The translations under genes and the position numbers were made by a program. From Venturia oleaginea (taxonomy: Eukaryota > Ascomycota > Dothideomycetes > Venturiales > Venturiaceae), in NCBI GenBank assembly GCA_013176395.1, contig JABMLP010000025.1, positions 1-64,000 on the forward strand: 64,000 bases of DNA, in the 5' to 3' direction. A model generated the notes under the pieces. That model made no database searches. It saw only the letters and a program-made list of their open reading frames with translations, and was not told the origin of the DNA. Positions 44,176-56,599 of the stretch are shown one piece after another; within the stretch, counting starts at the first letter, position 1, and every line of letters begins with the position of its first letter.

Positions 44176-44417
44176 ATGGGATGGTGGCGATTTGATCGTG
44201 TTGCGAGAGGGACTTATGTGGTAGATTACCCGGTCATTTGTAGATCGCTGATGGGACGGATTGTGGAGATGAAATAGTGCTGGGAGGGTTTGTGGCACAC
44301 GATTCAGATGTTAGTCAATAGCTGAAGCCAAATTTATTATATAAATAGTTCGAACTCTCTTCATTTTCAACTGAGCAACAACAATAACAACAACACAATC
44401 ATCATCCTTCCCCAAAA

Positions 44418-44852
44418 ATGAGATCTTCATCGGAGCTATCTTCCTCGCCAACGTCCACCAACACCACTGCTATCCCTCAGAAACTACAAAAGCAACTCCC
44501 CGTCGGACCACCTATAATCGCCTACATCTCCAAGTACGGACTTCGCCGTCATTTCACAAGCTCACGTACAAAGCAACCACCATCCCCAACGCTACCGACA
44601 AACTCAAACACAAAGACAACCTCCAAGTTATGACCTGAACAGTTTACGAAACTGGTCAAGGAGATTGAATAAGGACCATGCTTCGTTTGAGGAGGGCAGG
44701 GAGTTTGTTGAGAGGCGGTAGATTGGGGAGTTATTTAGGTTGAGGGACGAGGGGGAGGAGGAGATGGAGAGGGTTGTGGGGAAGTGTTTGCCTATGTGGC
44801 CTCCCAAGCAGGAATGGGAGGATTATGCTTTTTTGTTTTCGGTTGAGTGGTG
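44418..44852 (+). pseudogene. decayed paralogue of the gene at 43588
   Basis: An ATG frame (44418-44633) stops early. In another frame 44641-44852 encodes LRNWSRRLNKDHASFEE and EEEMERVVGKCLPMW, which parallel IREWAYQDHLEMATW and the Glu-rich end of the upstream protein, with a TAG in the middle. The similarity is modest and was judged by eye. Confidence 0.4.
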
Positions 44853-45350
44853 AGAGGGTTGTTGATGGATTGGAAGGTTACCTATGATTGAAGAATGGGG
44901 AGTATGTTGGAGAAGAGAGAAAACACCGTAGGGAAGGGGATGCTGGAGGGAGATCAAAGAGGGTATTGGTTTTATTGAGATCGGTTGAGAGTAAGGAAAG
45001 GATGGGTCACTATAGCCCGCGGTAGCCTCTCTTTACGAAATGAAGGGTCACCTGTGCAAAAAAAAATCTCAGCCAACATGAGTACCTACCTACCTCTTCC
45101 CACAATCTTACTCCAATACCAATCAATCCACCTCAACCACCACACATAAACTCAACCCAAACAACAAGAACATCACCATGGTACCCCCAACCACAAGACC
45201 CAACAACATTCCTCTCCCTCCCTCCCTCCCTCCCTCCGCAAAAACATACTTCTGCAAACCTACATCCCACGCACATCCGCCTCACCACCTCGACAATCCA
45301 AGCCCCCAAACACTCAGCCACCCCATTCCAACGAAATCTGCAACGAAAGA

Positions 45351-46098
45351 ATGGGGGGGTTCTCGAAGGACACCATCAAAGACGCTCTCATGTATCGACT
45401 CCTCAACGCGTTCTGTCCGATCTGTCTGTGCCTTTTCGCTAATCTATCGGGGTATTCGCAGGAATCTATGTTTGGGAGATCTCGGGCTGTAGGTTTCTGT
45501 TTCTTTATTTCTCTTTTGTTTGGTGTCGATGGGGTTTTTGTACGTATGGACGTGGGTACTCATGCGATGTTGCCAGTTTCTGGGTTCTGGATCGGTTTTC
45601 GTTCTTTCGAGTAGTGGCTACACCATCATCGCGATACTTCTCGGTACCTCCATCTCTGGCTCCTTCGCGCTGTATGCTCTTGGTAGCCTCCTCCTTACCT
45701 TCATCCACCATCCACTCGTCCCGTTTCGCTACCTCCGCACTAGATACGAGCAACTCATGATCTTCGGTCTTCGTGTTGGGGATACGCTCGATGAACATTA
45801 CGAGCGCTGTATCGACGACAATGACTATCAGTATAAATGGTTGACGCCGACGGCGATGGAGATTATAATCACGACTTTACTTGTTGTCCCATCGGCAGCC
45901 TTCATGGTGTTGGGTGGCTACAGCGAGACATACCTGTGTTTCTGGATACGGCTCTGGGATTGCCATGTTAGATTGTTCCGGGAGATGGGTAGCGGATTTC
46001 TTCAGGTAGCGCGGGTGGGCTTGGATTGGTTCCTCACCAGCGATGCTTATATTTTGCTTGTGGCGGTCTTGGGTGCTGAGGGAAGCGCATGGGGCTGA
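45351..46098 (+). CDS. hypothetical membrane protein
   Basis: Two exons (45351-45488, 45577-46098; intron gtaggt ... ttgccag) give 219 aa in phase. Hydrophobic stretches: around residues 20-35 (FCPICLCLFANL), 52-90 (VFVLSSSGYTIIAILLGTSI and following), 145-165 (MEIIITTLLVVPSAAFMVLG) and the C-terminal region. No family recognised. An earlier ATG at 45178 opens another frame and was not used. Confidence 0.5.
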
Positions 46099-46992
46099 GC
46101 ATGAGGATCGCAGCTTTGCTTGGTTGTGATGGTGGAAATGGGGGACGGTTGTGGTAGATTGGAGGCTTGACCATGTTTTGTATTCTGCGATGCGTTGACT
46201 CTTGTCATGCTACTGTTGATGTTGTCTGTAATGTTAGCAAATAGAGTGCGTCAATATTGATTACCTAATTTCTCTCTTTTTGTTAGGTATTGGTGATGCT
46301 TCTCGTGCTTGCTCGGTGACGGATAGCTTCATTACCAAATGACTTCCTTTCTTCTGTCTTCTGCTACACCTCGGTGGAAACTCCCAAGGACCAAAGTTAT
46401 GGTATGTGCTTTGAAATAAATTCCTGAACTCAACATCATCTTCATTTCTCCTCACTCACATACATCTATCGCCTTCCAAAACATCCATTCTCTCAGCCAG
46501 ATTTATAAGATTCGTATTCGTCGAAACGGGATATCATGGTGAGCAAAAATGCTCCATTCTCGATTGCCGAGGTCATGGCAATTGTTTCGGCTTCGAGGGT
46601 TGCGAGGTGTAGCGCTTTGTTGTTCGGATATGTGGGCAGTGGCGCAGTCACTGATCATGGTTAAGATGCTGTTGTTGGGTTGGACCACCGCTTCGGGCGA
46701 AGATCTTGATGTCATGGCTGTCGAGTGTGATGTACTGAGTATGTTGATGGTTTTTGAGATAAGATGGGAGGTAAATCTTAGGCTTCATCGTTTGTGGCAT
46801 GATCGTTTTAAATTGGGATCGGTTAGTGCTGCCAAAGCAGAAGAAGCGGCCGGGACTGCTCGAGACGTGAGTTCATTATCCTAGTTCAGCGCAGAATCAA
46901 CTTTTCATGAGTGGGTGAAAAGAAGGTATGGACAAACGGGTATCATAATTCATATTCAGCCATGATCATGCCTCTTTCCTCCAAAGGATGTG
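46099..46992. other. intergenic between convergent genes
   Basis: Contains a plus-strand frame (46549-46884, 111 aa) preceded by another frame that starts ATG at 46535; neither has a recognised domain. Could be a decayed or spliced gene, but not supported. Confidence 0.35.
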
Positions 46993-48472
46993 TTATTCCC
47001 TATCCACAGCAATCATACTGCTAATCTCCCACTTCAAGCCCCTGCTACCCTCACCATATCCGCCGCCAAGCCTATTCCTCACAGCACTTGCAATCCCCTC
47101 TCTAACTCTTTCGACGTGTTCCCGCGTCTTCACTCTTACTTTGAAACTAGCCATACACAGTCCATAGTGTACCTGCCAGACCTTAGCCTCTTGAATCTCG
47201 CTGACGCCTTCGTCTGTTTCAAGATCTTTGACTAGCTCATCAACGCCACCTCCTGAATATGACATCAAAAGCATGCGACCAAGGGCATGACATAGGCGGG
47301 ATCCGAGGAAGACCATGGCTGTGGCGATGGTGAAGCCGAGGGCGCCGTCAAACCGTGTAGAAAACTTGATGCTTAACAAAGGTAGGAGAAGTATGAGAAG
47401 TGAGCAAGAGAGCGTGAGTAGATGTGACGGGTTTCGCAAGATAGACGGAACCCATGCTGGTAAACGAGAAGGGCGCATTGCTCGTGCGATTCTGGCGTGG
47501 TTCCCTAGGCTTGTTGCTGAGACAATTGTGCTTATGATCGCTGCTAGGGCGGCTGTATCCACGCTTCCTGGACTTATCCGTTCGTGGTGGTGCAAATGAT
47601 GCGGTTCGTGTCCTCCCGTATTCTCCAGGGCGTGTGTAAGGTCATGGGAAATCAAATCTAGTCCCATGAAGAGCAGGATGATACTCATAGCCAGTCCAGC
47701 TAGAACTTCTGTTCTTTCCAGCCCAAACGGGTTTCTCAAACTGCCTCTCGTCCAGACTTCGAAGTTCCTTCCCACATCTACAGCCACGCATAGAAAAGCG
47801 CCGAGCGCGTCGAAGAAGAGTAAATGTGATAAAGCCGTCATAGATAGCGAATGAGATGCTTCAAATTGTACGTATCCGGCTACAAGTAAATGACAAGTAC
47901 ACCACAGCCATCTTTTCCTTTGTTCGCTTGTTATCGAGGCGCGGAACTCCTTGAAAGTGGGAAATGGTAGCGATTGAGGGACCTGAAGAGGTGATCGGGG
48001 AGTAGGAGATAGAATAATCTGGTGGGAAACACTACTTCGAGCAAACTTATGACCTCGTCGTCGTCCAAATTCCTGGTTCTGTCAGCTAGATCTTTTTCCT
48101 CTCGAATGATGTAATTACAGCTTGTCTCGATGAAGACATTGACGAAGGAGGGCGTCCCACCGTGTTCGGCTTGAAATCAAAGGGTTGTGCCATAGCACTG
48201 TCTATCGGATTGTCTTCTGCATTACTTGTTGGTCCTGGGCTATAGGGAGATAGATACACGCTCGAGAGAGAGGGCGGTGATGTTTGCGGAAGGGCCGTGT
48301 TTTCGCTGATTGAGGCATAACGCGGCAGGGTAGCTGAGACGGGAGAGAAGGCTCTGGGGTCGTAATCCGGTTCGCTGATCTCGATTGCTGGGGAGTAAGC
48401 AAGGAATCGGATGTCCCCTGGTGGCGGACTGGGAGTTCGCGGGTGTTGTTCAAGGATAGGAGAGAAGGCCAT
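46993..48472 (-). CDS. zrg17: Zrg17-like ER zinc transporter (cation diffusion facilitator family)
   Basis: Two exons (48472-48119, 48072-46993; 46-bp intron in phase 0) give 477 aa. The N-terminal ~150 residues are Ser/Pro-rich and contain the family stretch AQPFDFKPNTVGRPPS, then RRRGHKFARSSVSHQI just after the splice. The membrane part has LFFDALGAFLCVAVDV, NPFGLERTEVLAGLAMS and a His-rich loop (HEPHHLHHHE), followed by a cytosolic C-terminal domain. Zrg17 pairs with Msc2 to move zinc into the ER in yeast; the same is inferred here. It shares a 235-bp divergent promoter with the gene at 48708. The symbol rests on recognised similarity only. Confidence 0.8.
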
Positions 48473-48707
48473 TGTAGTTAGGGGTTTGAATACGAATTAC
48501 CGTAATAGGGATTGCATAGTAGGGAGAAGAAGCCTTTTAGAGTAAGAGACAGAGTAGGAAGATAGTTATGCTGGTGTTGTAGACATATTGACCACGAAAG
48601 CGACAGCACAGGTCTCAATGTGATCCCCACGCGTCTCGCGCGAGTAGTCTTGATTCAAGATCACCAACAGCATCATCGATGAGAATATGGATTGATGTCT
48701 CAAGAGC

Positions 48708-49622
48708 ATGGAAAATGGGCCACGAGAAGGTGCGAAACAAGGGGAGACTCCACAATCAACACCGGCTCACAAACGTAACCTCTCCGGCGGCCTCCTGTCA
48801 CTCTCCCGTTTCCCTTTCCTAGGGCCCACCGACCATGTTACAACCACGGCTCCCATCCAAATTGCCGACGAGTCCCCCGAACATGAAAGAGCACTGGCTA
48901 CCCCGCTGGGAAGAAAGAAAAACCGAAAGCGAAAGGGCTCGCTCCGAAAAGCCGCACTCCTAGGAACAGGGAAACTTCGAAAGGAGAACGAGAATTATGG
49001 TACTACGGATATGGATACCACCACTTCAGACCTGCAACGGTCCATCAGTCCCGCAGCGGAAGACGCTCCGGACTCTGAACCACCGAATTGGTCTTTGCCT
49101 CCACCAGTGAATAGTTTGACACTGGCAACACACCATTCACCTCCCTCGACGATTGTTTCGCCTGTCACATCACCGCAATCATACGCCAGTACGACCGACG
49201 ACGACGACGGAATCACTTTTGCTGCGCCTTCATTGATAGCTGCCGCGACTTCGCTTTCGCTCATGCGCCGACGCTCCTCACGATCGGTAGCCTCTACACT
49301 CCCGCTTCCTTCCTCGAAAACCTTACCCATCGAACACGACTACAGCGAGACGGAATGGTGGGGATGGATCATACTTCTCGTCACATGGCTTGTCTTCACA
49401 ATCGGAATGGGCAGTGTTTTAGGAGTCTGGTCATGGGCATGGGATGTAGGCGAGACACCATACGCGCCTCCAGAACTGGAAGATGATCCCACGTTGCCCA
49501 TCGTGGGATACTACCCAGCACTAATCATATTGACAGGCGTGATGGCTTGGGTATGGGTCGTCGTGGCGTGGGTCGGCATGAAATACTTTCGACACGCTCG
49601 ATTTGTGGACGGGGAGGAGTAG
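48708..49622 (+). CDS. conserved-looking two-TM protein of unknown function
   Basis: Intronless, 304 aa. The first ~215 residues are Ser/Thr/Pro-rich with a basic patch (GRKKNRKRKGSLRKAA) resembling a nuclear localisation or phosphorylation region. The C-terminus has two membrane segments (WGWIILLVTWLVFTIGMGSV and ALIILTGVMAWVWVVVAWVG) separated by an acidic linker. I do not recognise the family, though the C-terminal part looks well constrained. Divergent from the zinc transporter gene. Confidence 0.65.
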   Translation: MENGPREGAKQGETPQSTPAHKRNLSGGLLSLSRFPFLGPTDHVTTTAPIQIADESPEHERALATPLGRKKNRKRKGSLRKAALLGTGKLRKENENYGTTDMDTTTSDLQRSISPAAEDAPDSEPPNWSLPPPVNSLTLATHHSPPSTIVSPVTSPQSYASTTDDDDGITFAAPSLIAAATSLSLMRRRSSRSVASTLPLPSSKTLPIEHDYSETEWWGWIILLVTWLVFTIGMGSVLGVWSWAWDVGETPYAPPELEDDPTLPIVGYYPALIILTGVMAWVWVVVAWVGMKYFRHARFVDGEE

Positions 49623-49931
49623 GTGCATGGCGTGTATGTTTGACGAGATACCCAATCTACGCGGCTTGCATGACCTGCTAGCAGCGAGAGCTGTTAGATC
49701 AGAGAACTCAGGATAAAAGTGAAAGTGAAATGAAATCATTATATTAGATGTCCTTTTTATCATTAATCATGCCCCTTACTTTTGACCATCCCCAAACGCC
49801 ACCCACGTACATGTCATCTTTCTCGTTTACCAAAAAGGCCGGTCATTGCCTAGTCTATTGTCCCTATGCTCTCGCCTGTATTTCCGAATTATGATACAGG
49901 AATCAAAGAAAGCCGTTCACTGGTCGATCTC

Positions 49932-51860
49932 TTACTTATTCCCCCACCCCTCTACTGCCGCATCCACGTTCTTCCTCCAAGTCTGCTGCTGCTCGCACTG
50001 CTGCAGGAAAACGTCATATTTGGCATCGATAAGCTTTTTCTCCGTTGCGTCCTTGCTTGGGTGTACAGTCCTGCCCGGCTTGGACATGCGATCCATGATC
50101 TCCCAAAGCGCCTCAGGCTTGCCAGCAGCATGAGAAGCAGCCTTCGCACCAAGCATAGCTGCGCCGTGGACGACGGCGGCATGTACGTAACGAGGAATGA
50201 GAACAGGCATGGAGCAGGCGCTTGCGATGAGAGCCATGAGGATGTCGTTTTGGCATTGAGATCCTGACATGAAGATGGAGGAAATGACGTGGCCAGATCC
50301 GTTCATGGTCTCGACGATTTGGCGGGTTTGCAGGGCGATAAATTCCATGGTGGCGTAGTAGTAGAGTGCTAGACCATCGAGAGATTTGTCTGAAGACAGA
50401 CCAACAACAGAACCCTTCATGTCTGGATCGCCGACTGGAGAACGGTTGCCGAACAAATCGCCATAGAAGAAGAAGTGGCGACCCAGCCATGTGGTGCTGC
50501 TGTTGGGCGCCCTTTGTAGCTCTGCCATTTCGCGAAGGTGTGAGTTGAGGTAGTCGTAAATGTTTGCATTGAAGGTCTCAGCGATGGTGAGAGCTTCCTG
50601 GTGTGCTGGATGTGTCTCAATGACATGTTTGAGGAGTTCTCCTGTTGCGGATTGTCCACCTTCTGCCATCCAGTAGTCAGGAATGAGGACATCGCGGTAT
50701 GGACCCCATACGCCTTTGACAAAGACAGGCTTCTCAGACATGGCCAGATGGCATGTTGAGGTGCCCGCTACAGCTGCGAGACGAGTAAATGCCTGCGAGA
50801 CGTCGTTCTTTGCAATTGATGTGTCGAGAGTGTCCTCAGTGAGGTTGACCTTTGCACCGACTGTCCCAATCCAACCTGCATATGCATCAATGACTCCGCT
50901 GCCTACAGCAATGCCAGGCAAGAGCCCCATATCGGTAGCCGCCCTGTCCGAGAGTACACCGACTGGCTCTCCAGCCGTCAGATATTGTCCATTCTGCCAG
51001 AAAGTTAGCCATTTTCACCACCAGGTTTCAGGAACAAGGCTAACCACCCCATTGACTCCACCCATTCGCTTAAAGTTGTCTTCGCACAATTCTGGGAGGC
51101 CAATCTCGGTCAGGAAATCCTCCTGCCATCCTTTCACACTGCCGTCTACCCCGACCGGAATGTATCCTTGCTTGCAGACTACACTACAGAAGCTTCTCGT
51201 CTCGTTGCCCGTGGCGATGTGTGTGAGGGCGTCTGCGAGATCGTAAAACTTGAGCTTCTCGAATTTCTCCTTTGGCATGTTGTTCTTCAGCCATAGGACT
51301 TTGGGGATTTCCATCTCAATCGACATCTTGCCTCCGACATATCGTAAAAGGTTGTGGTTGGTAGCGTTGATCTTCTTTGTCTCCTCGTCTGGTCTGTGGT
51401 CCAGCCACAGAATTACGTTCCGGTCATTACCGTCGCGGTTGTCGAAATTTGGACCTGTCACAGCGACGGGCTCATCGGTCTCGGAGTCGAACACAGCCAA
51501 GGAGCAGGTCGCGTCGAAGCCTATTCCTTTGACTGAAGCGGGATCGACACCATGCTGTACCATTGCCTGCTTAATTGATGTGCAAATACATCTCCAAATA
51601 TCAGTCGTGGATTGTTCCTGATCGATTGATCAGCTTTAGGAGTGAATTGAGGTCCAGGTGAGGCTCCGTACGTAGTACCCCAGCTGAGGCTGCCATAATC
51701 CAATGTTCTGCGATGCAAGTCCAATAATGTCACCTTGCTCGTTCATGATACAGGCTCTCGCGCTGCCAGTGCCCACGTCAATGCCAATGTAGTGATCCTG
51801 GTGAACACGAAGCTCGTTGTGAGGGTCCGTGGACATCTTGCGGATAGGTAAGTTCATCAT
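49932..51860 (-). CDS. FGGY-family carbohydrate kinase (D-ribulokinase type)
   Basis: Three exons (51860-51672, 51617-51048, 50993-49932) give 606 aa, all in phase. N-terminal ATPase-fold motif HYIGIDVGTGSARA, DATCSLAVFD, substrate-region LWLDHRPDEE, then in the second domain GVWGPYRDVLIPDYW, GGQSATGELL and MSGSQCQNDILM. This long FGGY form phosphorylates ribulose or related pentuloses in animals and yeast; ATP-dependent sugar phosphorylation in the cytosol is inferred. In-frame ATGs at 51857 and 51836 are alternative starts. Confidence 0.87.
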
Positions 51861-52586
51861 GATGGGCGATTGTGAGAGAGTTGAGGAAATTAAGTGAGGT
51901 TGGAAGGTTAGGAAGACAGTGGAAGGGGGAGTGAAGAAGAGAGGAGAGGTCAATTGAGTCTCGTCGAGAAGGTGGGAGTGATTGTTATCTTCTTGTCCAC
52001 ATCATGCGACGATCAAGATGAGAAATGTTGAGTGGAGCTCAGGCATGACGCATAAATATGGAGAATAGCTCTGGACGAGGAAAGATAGCCATCTGTCTGG
52101 AGGGGTTGCTTTGCCCTCCAACAACGGTGAACGAGGGGCAAATGCCGATTATCGGGGTCGCGGGCATCAAGTCCAGTCGGGAGAGATGCCAATCTAGGTT
52201 GTCCGCAGAAACATGCTGACTGAGTGGCTAGATATCCGTGGGACTGGAGTCTTGGGGGAACTGTGTAGATTGCGGAGACAAAAGGTTTATCTCCGAAGGG
52301 CATGGAGAGATGCCATCTGTGGCCAGATGGCAAAATATTGTCTAGTTGGGAGAGATGGACGCGACGCGAGGGATTTGGAGGAGAGAATTCTTTGCTAGGA
52401 ACATTTCCTTTCGTAGCCCCCACGCCCCGACACGAATATCTTGGGGAGATATTGAAACACAATTCAAAACGACTGAGTCGCCTTCTTTGCATCAACGAAT
52501 GTAGTTGGATTGTCAGTGACATCTATGTGTTCAAGAATCTCCAAATTAGGATATGCCTCTGACATGAACATGTAGGAATAGACCCG
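51861..52586. other. intergenic, promoter side of the FGGY kinase gene
   Basis: 725 bp with CT-rich stretches near the kinase start. The frame 52013-52522 on the minus strand lacks a recognised domain and was not accepted. Confidence 0.45.
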
Positions 52587-53711
52587 TCAGCCCTGCAAAT
52601 CCAGTACATTCTGTCCATCAAGATCCGATGCATCAACATCTTCCCATTCACCGACCCATTCTTCACCCGGCTGCTCATCTTCCACCGGTGCCACAGCGTT
52701 CACCATGGCCGCCCTGTCCAGCTCCTTTGCCTCTGCGAAAGATGCAATGGTCACGCGAACCTTTCTCGGACACGTGCTTTCCCAATTTTTTCTGCCATCA
52801 AAGCACCACTTGCCATTGACGTCAACCACCGCCGTCTTTGTGGTCGGATCAATCCTCGAACATTGCATTTGCCGTGCAATGTCCCTGTACTTGCATTTCC
52901 CGTCCAATTGTACATATTCCTGTGAGTCCAGGCCAAAGTTATGCTGGAATCTGTCCCTATACTCCCTGATTGTAGTTTCCCCCTCCCTCTTGTGCGTATT
53001 CTCGAACCACTGTATATGCTCGAGGGAAGGCATCGAGCCGATAAGCTCAATGAACGTGCAAACGGACCTGTAACCATATCCCCATGGTGACTCCTTTGTG
53101 GCGTAAAAAGTGATGGTCGTGAGGGCCAGCTTTTGGAAAGGGAGGAGAAGTTTCCTTACCTGGCCAAAAACGTAGTCGGTCCAATTGATCTTCAGGACAT
53201 CAAAGCGTAGGAAGAAGGAGAAGGTCCTGAGAAGGGCGACACTCGACACCGGAAGCCGGTTCAGCTTCTGACATAGTAAAGAATCGTGGCACTGTCTCAA
53301 GTGCGTCTCTTCTTCCCGGCTCATGTTTCCCAGTAACTGCTCCTTCATCCGATCAACAGCCCGAACTCGTGTTTGTATCCAGGAAGGACCTAGGTGGAAG
53401 GACGTGGATTGAAATGCAATGTTGTGGGCTTCGTGGTAGATTTGCCGGCAAGTTAGAAGAAAGGCCAACTTCTGCGATGCCGGAAGAACTGTGATACCCA
53501 GGCCACGAGGTTTGAATTCTTCCCGCTGCTTGTATCGGAGTATTTCCTTGTATATTTCATCGCGAAGCTCCATGGGCAGCGCCAGAAGTCTGCTCGAAGC
53601 AGGCATCCAGGCTCCGATCTTTTTGAATGAGGGTGCGGGCTGCGCTGAGCATATTGAGCAAGCAGGATCTTTGATGATGAAGTTTGGAGGAGGCATGGAG
53701 GTGGAGGTCAT
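52587..53711 (-). CDS. hypothetical protein with 2EXR/F-box-like N-terminus
   Basis: Intronless, 374 aa. LLALPMELRDEIYKEILRY at residues ~42-60 is the usual opening of fungal 2EXR or F-box-like proteins, followed by LLTCRQIYHEAHNIAF, also typical. The C-terminus is acidic. Four cysteines occur in the first 25 residues region (ACSICSAQ). Function unknown; members are abundant in mould genomes. Divergent from the EMC10 gene with a 306-bp shared promoter. Confidence 0.7.
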   Translation of the reverse strand: MTSTSMPPPNFIIKDPACSICSAQPAPSFKKIGAWMPASSRLLALPMELRDEIYKEILRYKQREEFKPRGLGITVLPASQKLAFLLTCRQIYHEAHNIAFQSTSFHLGPSWIQTRVRAVDRMKEQLLGNMSREEETHLRQCHDSLLCQKLNRLPVSSVALLRTFSFFLRFDVLKINWTDYVFGQVRKLLLPFQKLALTTITFYATKESPWGYGYRSVCTFIELIGSMPSLEHIQWFENTHKREGETTIREYRDRFQHNFGLDSQEYVQLDGKCKYRDIARQMQCSRIDPTTKTAVVDVNGKWCFDGRKNWESTCPRKVRVTIASFAEAKELDRAAMVNAVAPVEDEQPGEEWVGEWEDVDASDLDGQNVLDLQG

Positions 53712-54017
53712 GATCTGAGGTGGTTTTTAAGGATAAGTTGAGTGGTCTTGAAAGATAGAGATACCGAGCGTTTTTGTGGTTTAGAAAAGTGTATATGCAA
53801 TAATTGAAGACCGATGTTATCGTCTGCGCATCGTAAGTCGTAACTTAGTAAGTCACTCGTAGCCAAATTCAAGAATGCAGGCAGCGGGAGAAAGAGAATC
53901 AGGAACTTCCGAGCATCTCGCCGAGGACAGGAGCCCTTCCTGGACAATTGGGTAAGGGTTACGGGGTACTCCATCACGACAATTGCCAGACTTGCCAGAC
54001 AAGTTACCAAAGCCAAT

Positions 54018-54641
54018 ATGAAGATACCTTCCTTCATCGTCCTGCTATTCGCGGCCATAGCTATTGCAGCTACACCTCAAGCTGTATCAACTGTCACCGT
54101 CCACGCCTGGCCGACCTCCGCGCCGTCTCCCTTACCCTACGCAACCATCGTCATTTCACCCTCTCCGACGGCGATTCAAGCCGAAATCCAATCCATTACG
54201 CAACTACCGATATTCAGGGACGAGCTTGTGCGGGTTGGCATACTGGATGAGTCAAATGTTTGGACCGGCGTAGCGACAGCCGCAAAGTCATTCAGGGTAG
54301 ACATGAGCAAGAAGATCATCTTACATACGGATGATGAAGGCAACGTCGCTCATATCAGCTTCAATTCTCTCGAGAATGCGAACCCCGCGGACGCAGGCGT
54401 ATTTGTGGAGGTGATGCCTATACAACCTGGACCAAGACCAATATTGAATAAGCCGATAGTGCTGAATGAGGAGGGAAAGGTCGCGACACCAGAGACAGCA
54501 GACACGAAGTCGTTCTTGCAGAAGTAAGTGCCCGTCTACGGTCTCACTATAACATTGTCGCTGACAGTCTACAGATACTGGTGGGCAATTGCTTTATTCC
54601 TTGTTTTACAGGTCGTGGCTGGAGGTGGAAGAGAGGAGTGA
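54018..54641 (+). CDS. emc10: ER membrane protein complex subunit 10 (EMC10) homologue
   Basis: Two exons (54018-54523, 54575-54641) give 190 aa. A signal peptide (MKIPSFIVLLFAAIAIAA) leads a beta-rich lumenal domain; the small second exon supplies the C-terminal membrane anchor KYWWAIALFLVLQVVAGGG, the end typical of EMC10. The complex inserts tail-anchored and multipass proteins into the ER membrane. Reading through the intron would lose the anchor, which supports the splice. Confidence 0.8.
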
Positions 54642-55531
54642 ACGTGGTCAAAGAGTTTGGATTGATGGAGACAACTAGAGGCTATAGCTCCTGGCTCATA
54701 CGCTGGCTTCAGGAACGGCATATGAATACTGTCCGATGCAGATGTCTTCCAGTATTGGCGACCTTTACCAGATTCCACAGCTTCAACTGTTCCGGTCAGG
54801 ATGCCTCCACCCACTAGAGTTCAGCAGTGAAGGAATACTGGAGTCATTAAACGGACCTAGCGCGCTATTGCTTACACGCTCGCAGAGAGAAGCCATGCTT
54901 TAGATACCCCCTCCAGCTTCTCCATCCCAATAGATCTCGTTTCTGTGATCCTGATCAAGTTCTTTAGCTGTAGCCTATGGCGGACATTGGATCAGAAGGC
55001 TTCTCACAAGTTGAGCGATCAATACGATTGAATTGAAGCACTAGAGAGCCGACTTCATTTTCTTTCTTACTTCATTCCCAACTATCAAGCACGTGCCAAT
55101 CACACTAACGAAATCTCGCCTTTGCACTAGATGTCGCCACCGTCCATTGGCCACATCGCAAGTCATCTATTTCTGCAGATTACACCCAGCTGTGCAGTTT
55201 ATCTCTGATATCGTAATACCGTACTCCGATGGATGCAGCCATTTTATCGAACGAACCTACTCTCCAAATTCGAGCAAGTCCACCTCCATCGAGATCGAGT
55301 CAAGCACGCTGCCAATCATTCTTAGATCTGCGTTCTCTGCCCCATCAAATCCAGCTCACCTCCGCAGATTCACCATCTGGTTAGCGAGCAAGTTCCTCCA
55401 TATAGTCTTCTACAACACAAACCATCTCATCCTCAGTCGTCCAGAACGATAGAATCAAGCTGAATCCTGGAAGTCATCATCAACCATCCCAGGGGCTCGA
55501 CCAGACGACTGCGTCCAGAATCACGATACCT
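54642..55531. other. intergenic, no supported gene
   Basis: Includes an open frame at 55093-55452 without domain resemblance. Nothing else seen. Confidence 0.45.
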
Positions 55532-56263
55532 TTGAATATTCCATTCGCAGCAACGATGAGCACAATCAACAACCCTACCCTTGTCCTCGCGAACCTTATT
55601 GCCGCTTATCTGAGCGCAAAATCGATGTCATCACCAAATCCATCTCCGGCAGTTCCTGACAACAACGACTCAATCTTTCGCATTCCCCAATTTGCTCGCT
55701 CGCCCAGATTCGGTAGTGCGCTATTCCGCTTACTTTCTGTGGCTCAAACGTACCTCGTTGCGAAACGAGTTTCGCTCTCAGCATCGCCTCCATTGAAGTT
55801 TTTCCCGAATCTAGGAAATGTTAATGAGAAGTTTTTGACTTGGAATTGGTATTCTGCGACTTGTTTGGGGTTGATTGGTGTTAGTGGTGTTGTTCGTCTT
55901 GCTGCCTATAGAGCTCTGGGCACAAATTTTACGTTTGAACTTGCGAAACCTTCTGGTTTGAAGACGGATGGGATTTACAAATATGTTCAACATCCTTCTT
56001 ATCTTCCTTTGTTGCTTGTTATGAGTGTTAATGCGGCGTATTTTGCGGCTCCGGATGGTGTAGTAGGTGCTTGGTTGAGTGAAGAGTTGGTGGAGAGGTC
56101 GAAACCGTGGGCAGTGCTGGGATGGGTTGGGTGGACGGCGTTGTGGTGTTTCTTGATTGCTGTTAGGGTTAGGGATGAGGAGGGGATGTTGAAGAAGACG
56201 TTTGGGAAGGAGTGGGAAGGGTGGCATAAGAAAACGGCGAGGTTTGTGCCTTGGATTTTTTGA
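55532..56263 (+). CDS. isoprenylcysteine carboxyl methyltransferase (ICMT)-family membrane protein
   Basis: Intronless, 243 aa, several membrane segments. The family C-terminal signature is present: GLKTDGIYKYVQHPSYL (residues ~145-161) and later RVRDEEGMLKKTFGKEWEGW, which bind the methyl donor and membrane substrate in this fold. True Ste14-type enzymes methylate prenylated proteins in the ER; many fungal relatives have unknown substrates. An in-frame ATG at 55556 is an alternative start. Confidence 0.78.
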   Translation: MNIPFAATMSTINNPTLVLANLIAAYLSAKSMSSPNPSPAVPDNNDSIFRIPQFARSPRFGSALFRLLSVAQTYLVAKRVSLSASPPLKFFPNLGNVNEKFLTWNWYSATCLGLIGVSGVVRLAAYRALGTNFTFELAKPSGLKTDGIYKYVQHPSYLPLLLVMSVNAAYFAAPDGVVGAWLSEELVERSKPWAVLGWVGWTALWCFLIAVRVRDEEGMLKKTFGKEWEGWHKKTARFVPWIF

Positions 56264-56599
56264 GGAGAGGGCTATAGAGAGGCTCTTTTACTCATTAATC
56301 TGATGGGTTTCATTAGTGACGTCTTTTAATGAAGATTGCGAGGCTGCTCGACATCATCCACAAAATGTAGACTGACTAATCAAATAGGAAACCTTATTCT
56401 TTTGAAGAGAGAAGAGTCGCCGTAAGACTTCTATTCGAACTTTTCTTCTCACATGGCCATAGCAGTATTCTAGCCTTGTCCACTCGCTACGATTTGGCAA
56501 CTATACTACTTTTGTCATTAGGAACGTTGGATTCATCTAACACAACACTAATCCAGTCTTTCAATTCTCATCCGTGGTTCCTTGGCCAGACCTCAGCTT

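Noticed and set aside
43711..44298. 195-aa minus-strand ORF opposite the F-box-like gene
   Set aside because: Low-complexity His/Leu/Cys-rich shadow; the plus strand carries the recognisable LPLEIRQ motif.
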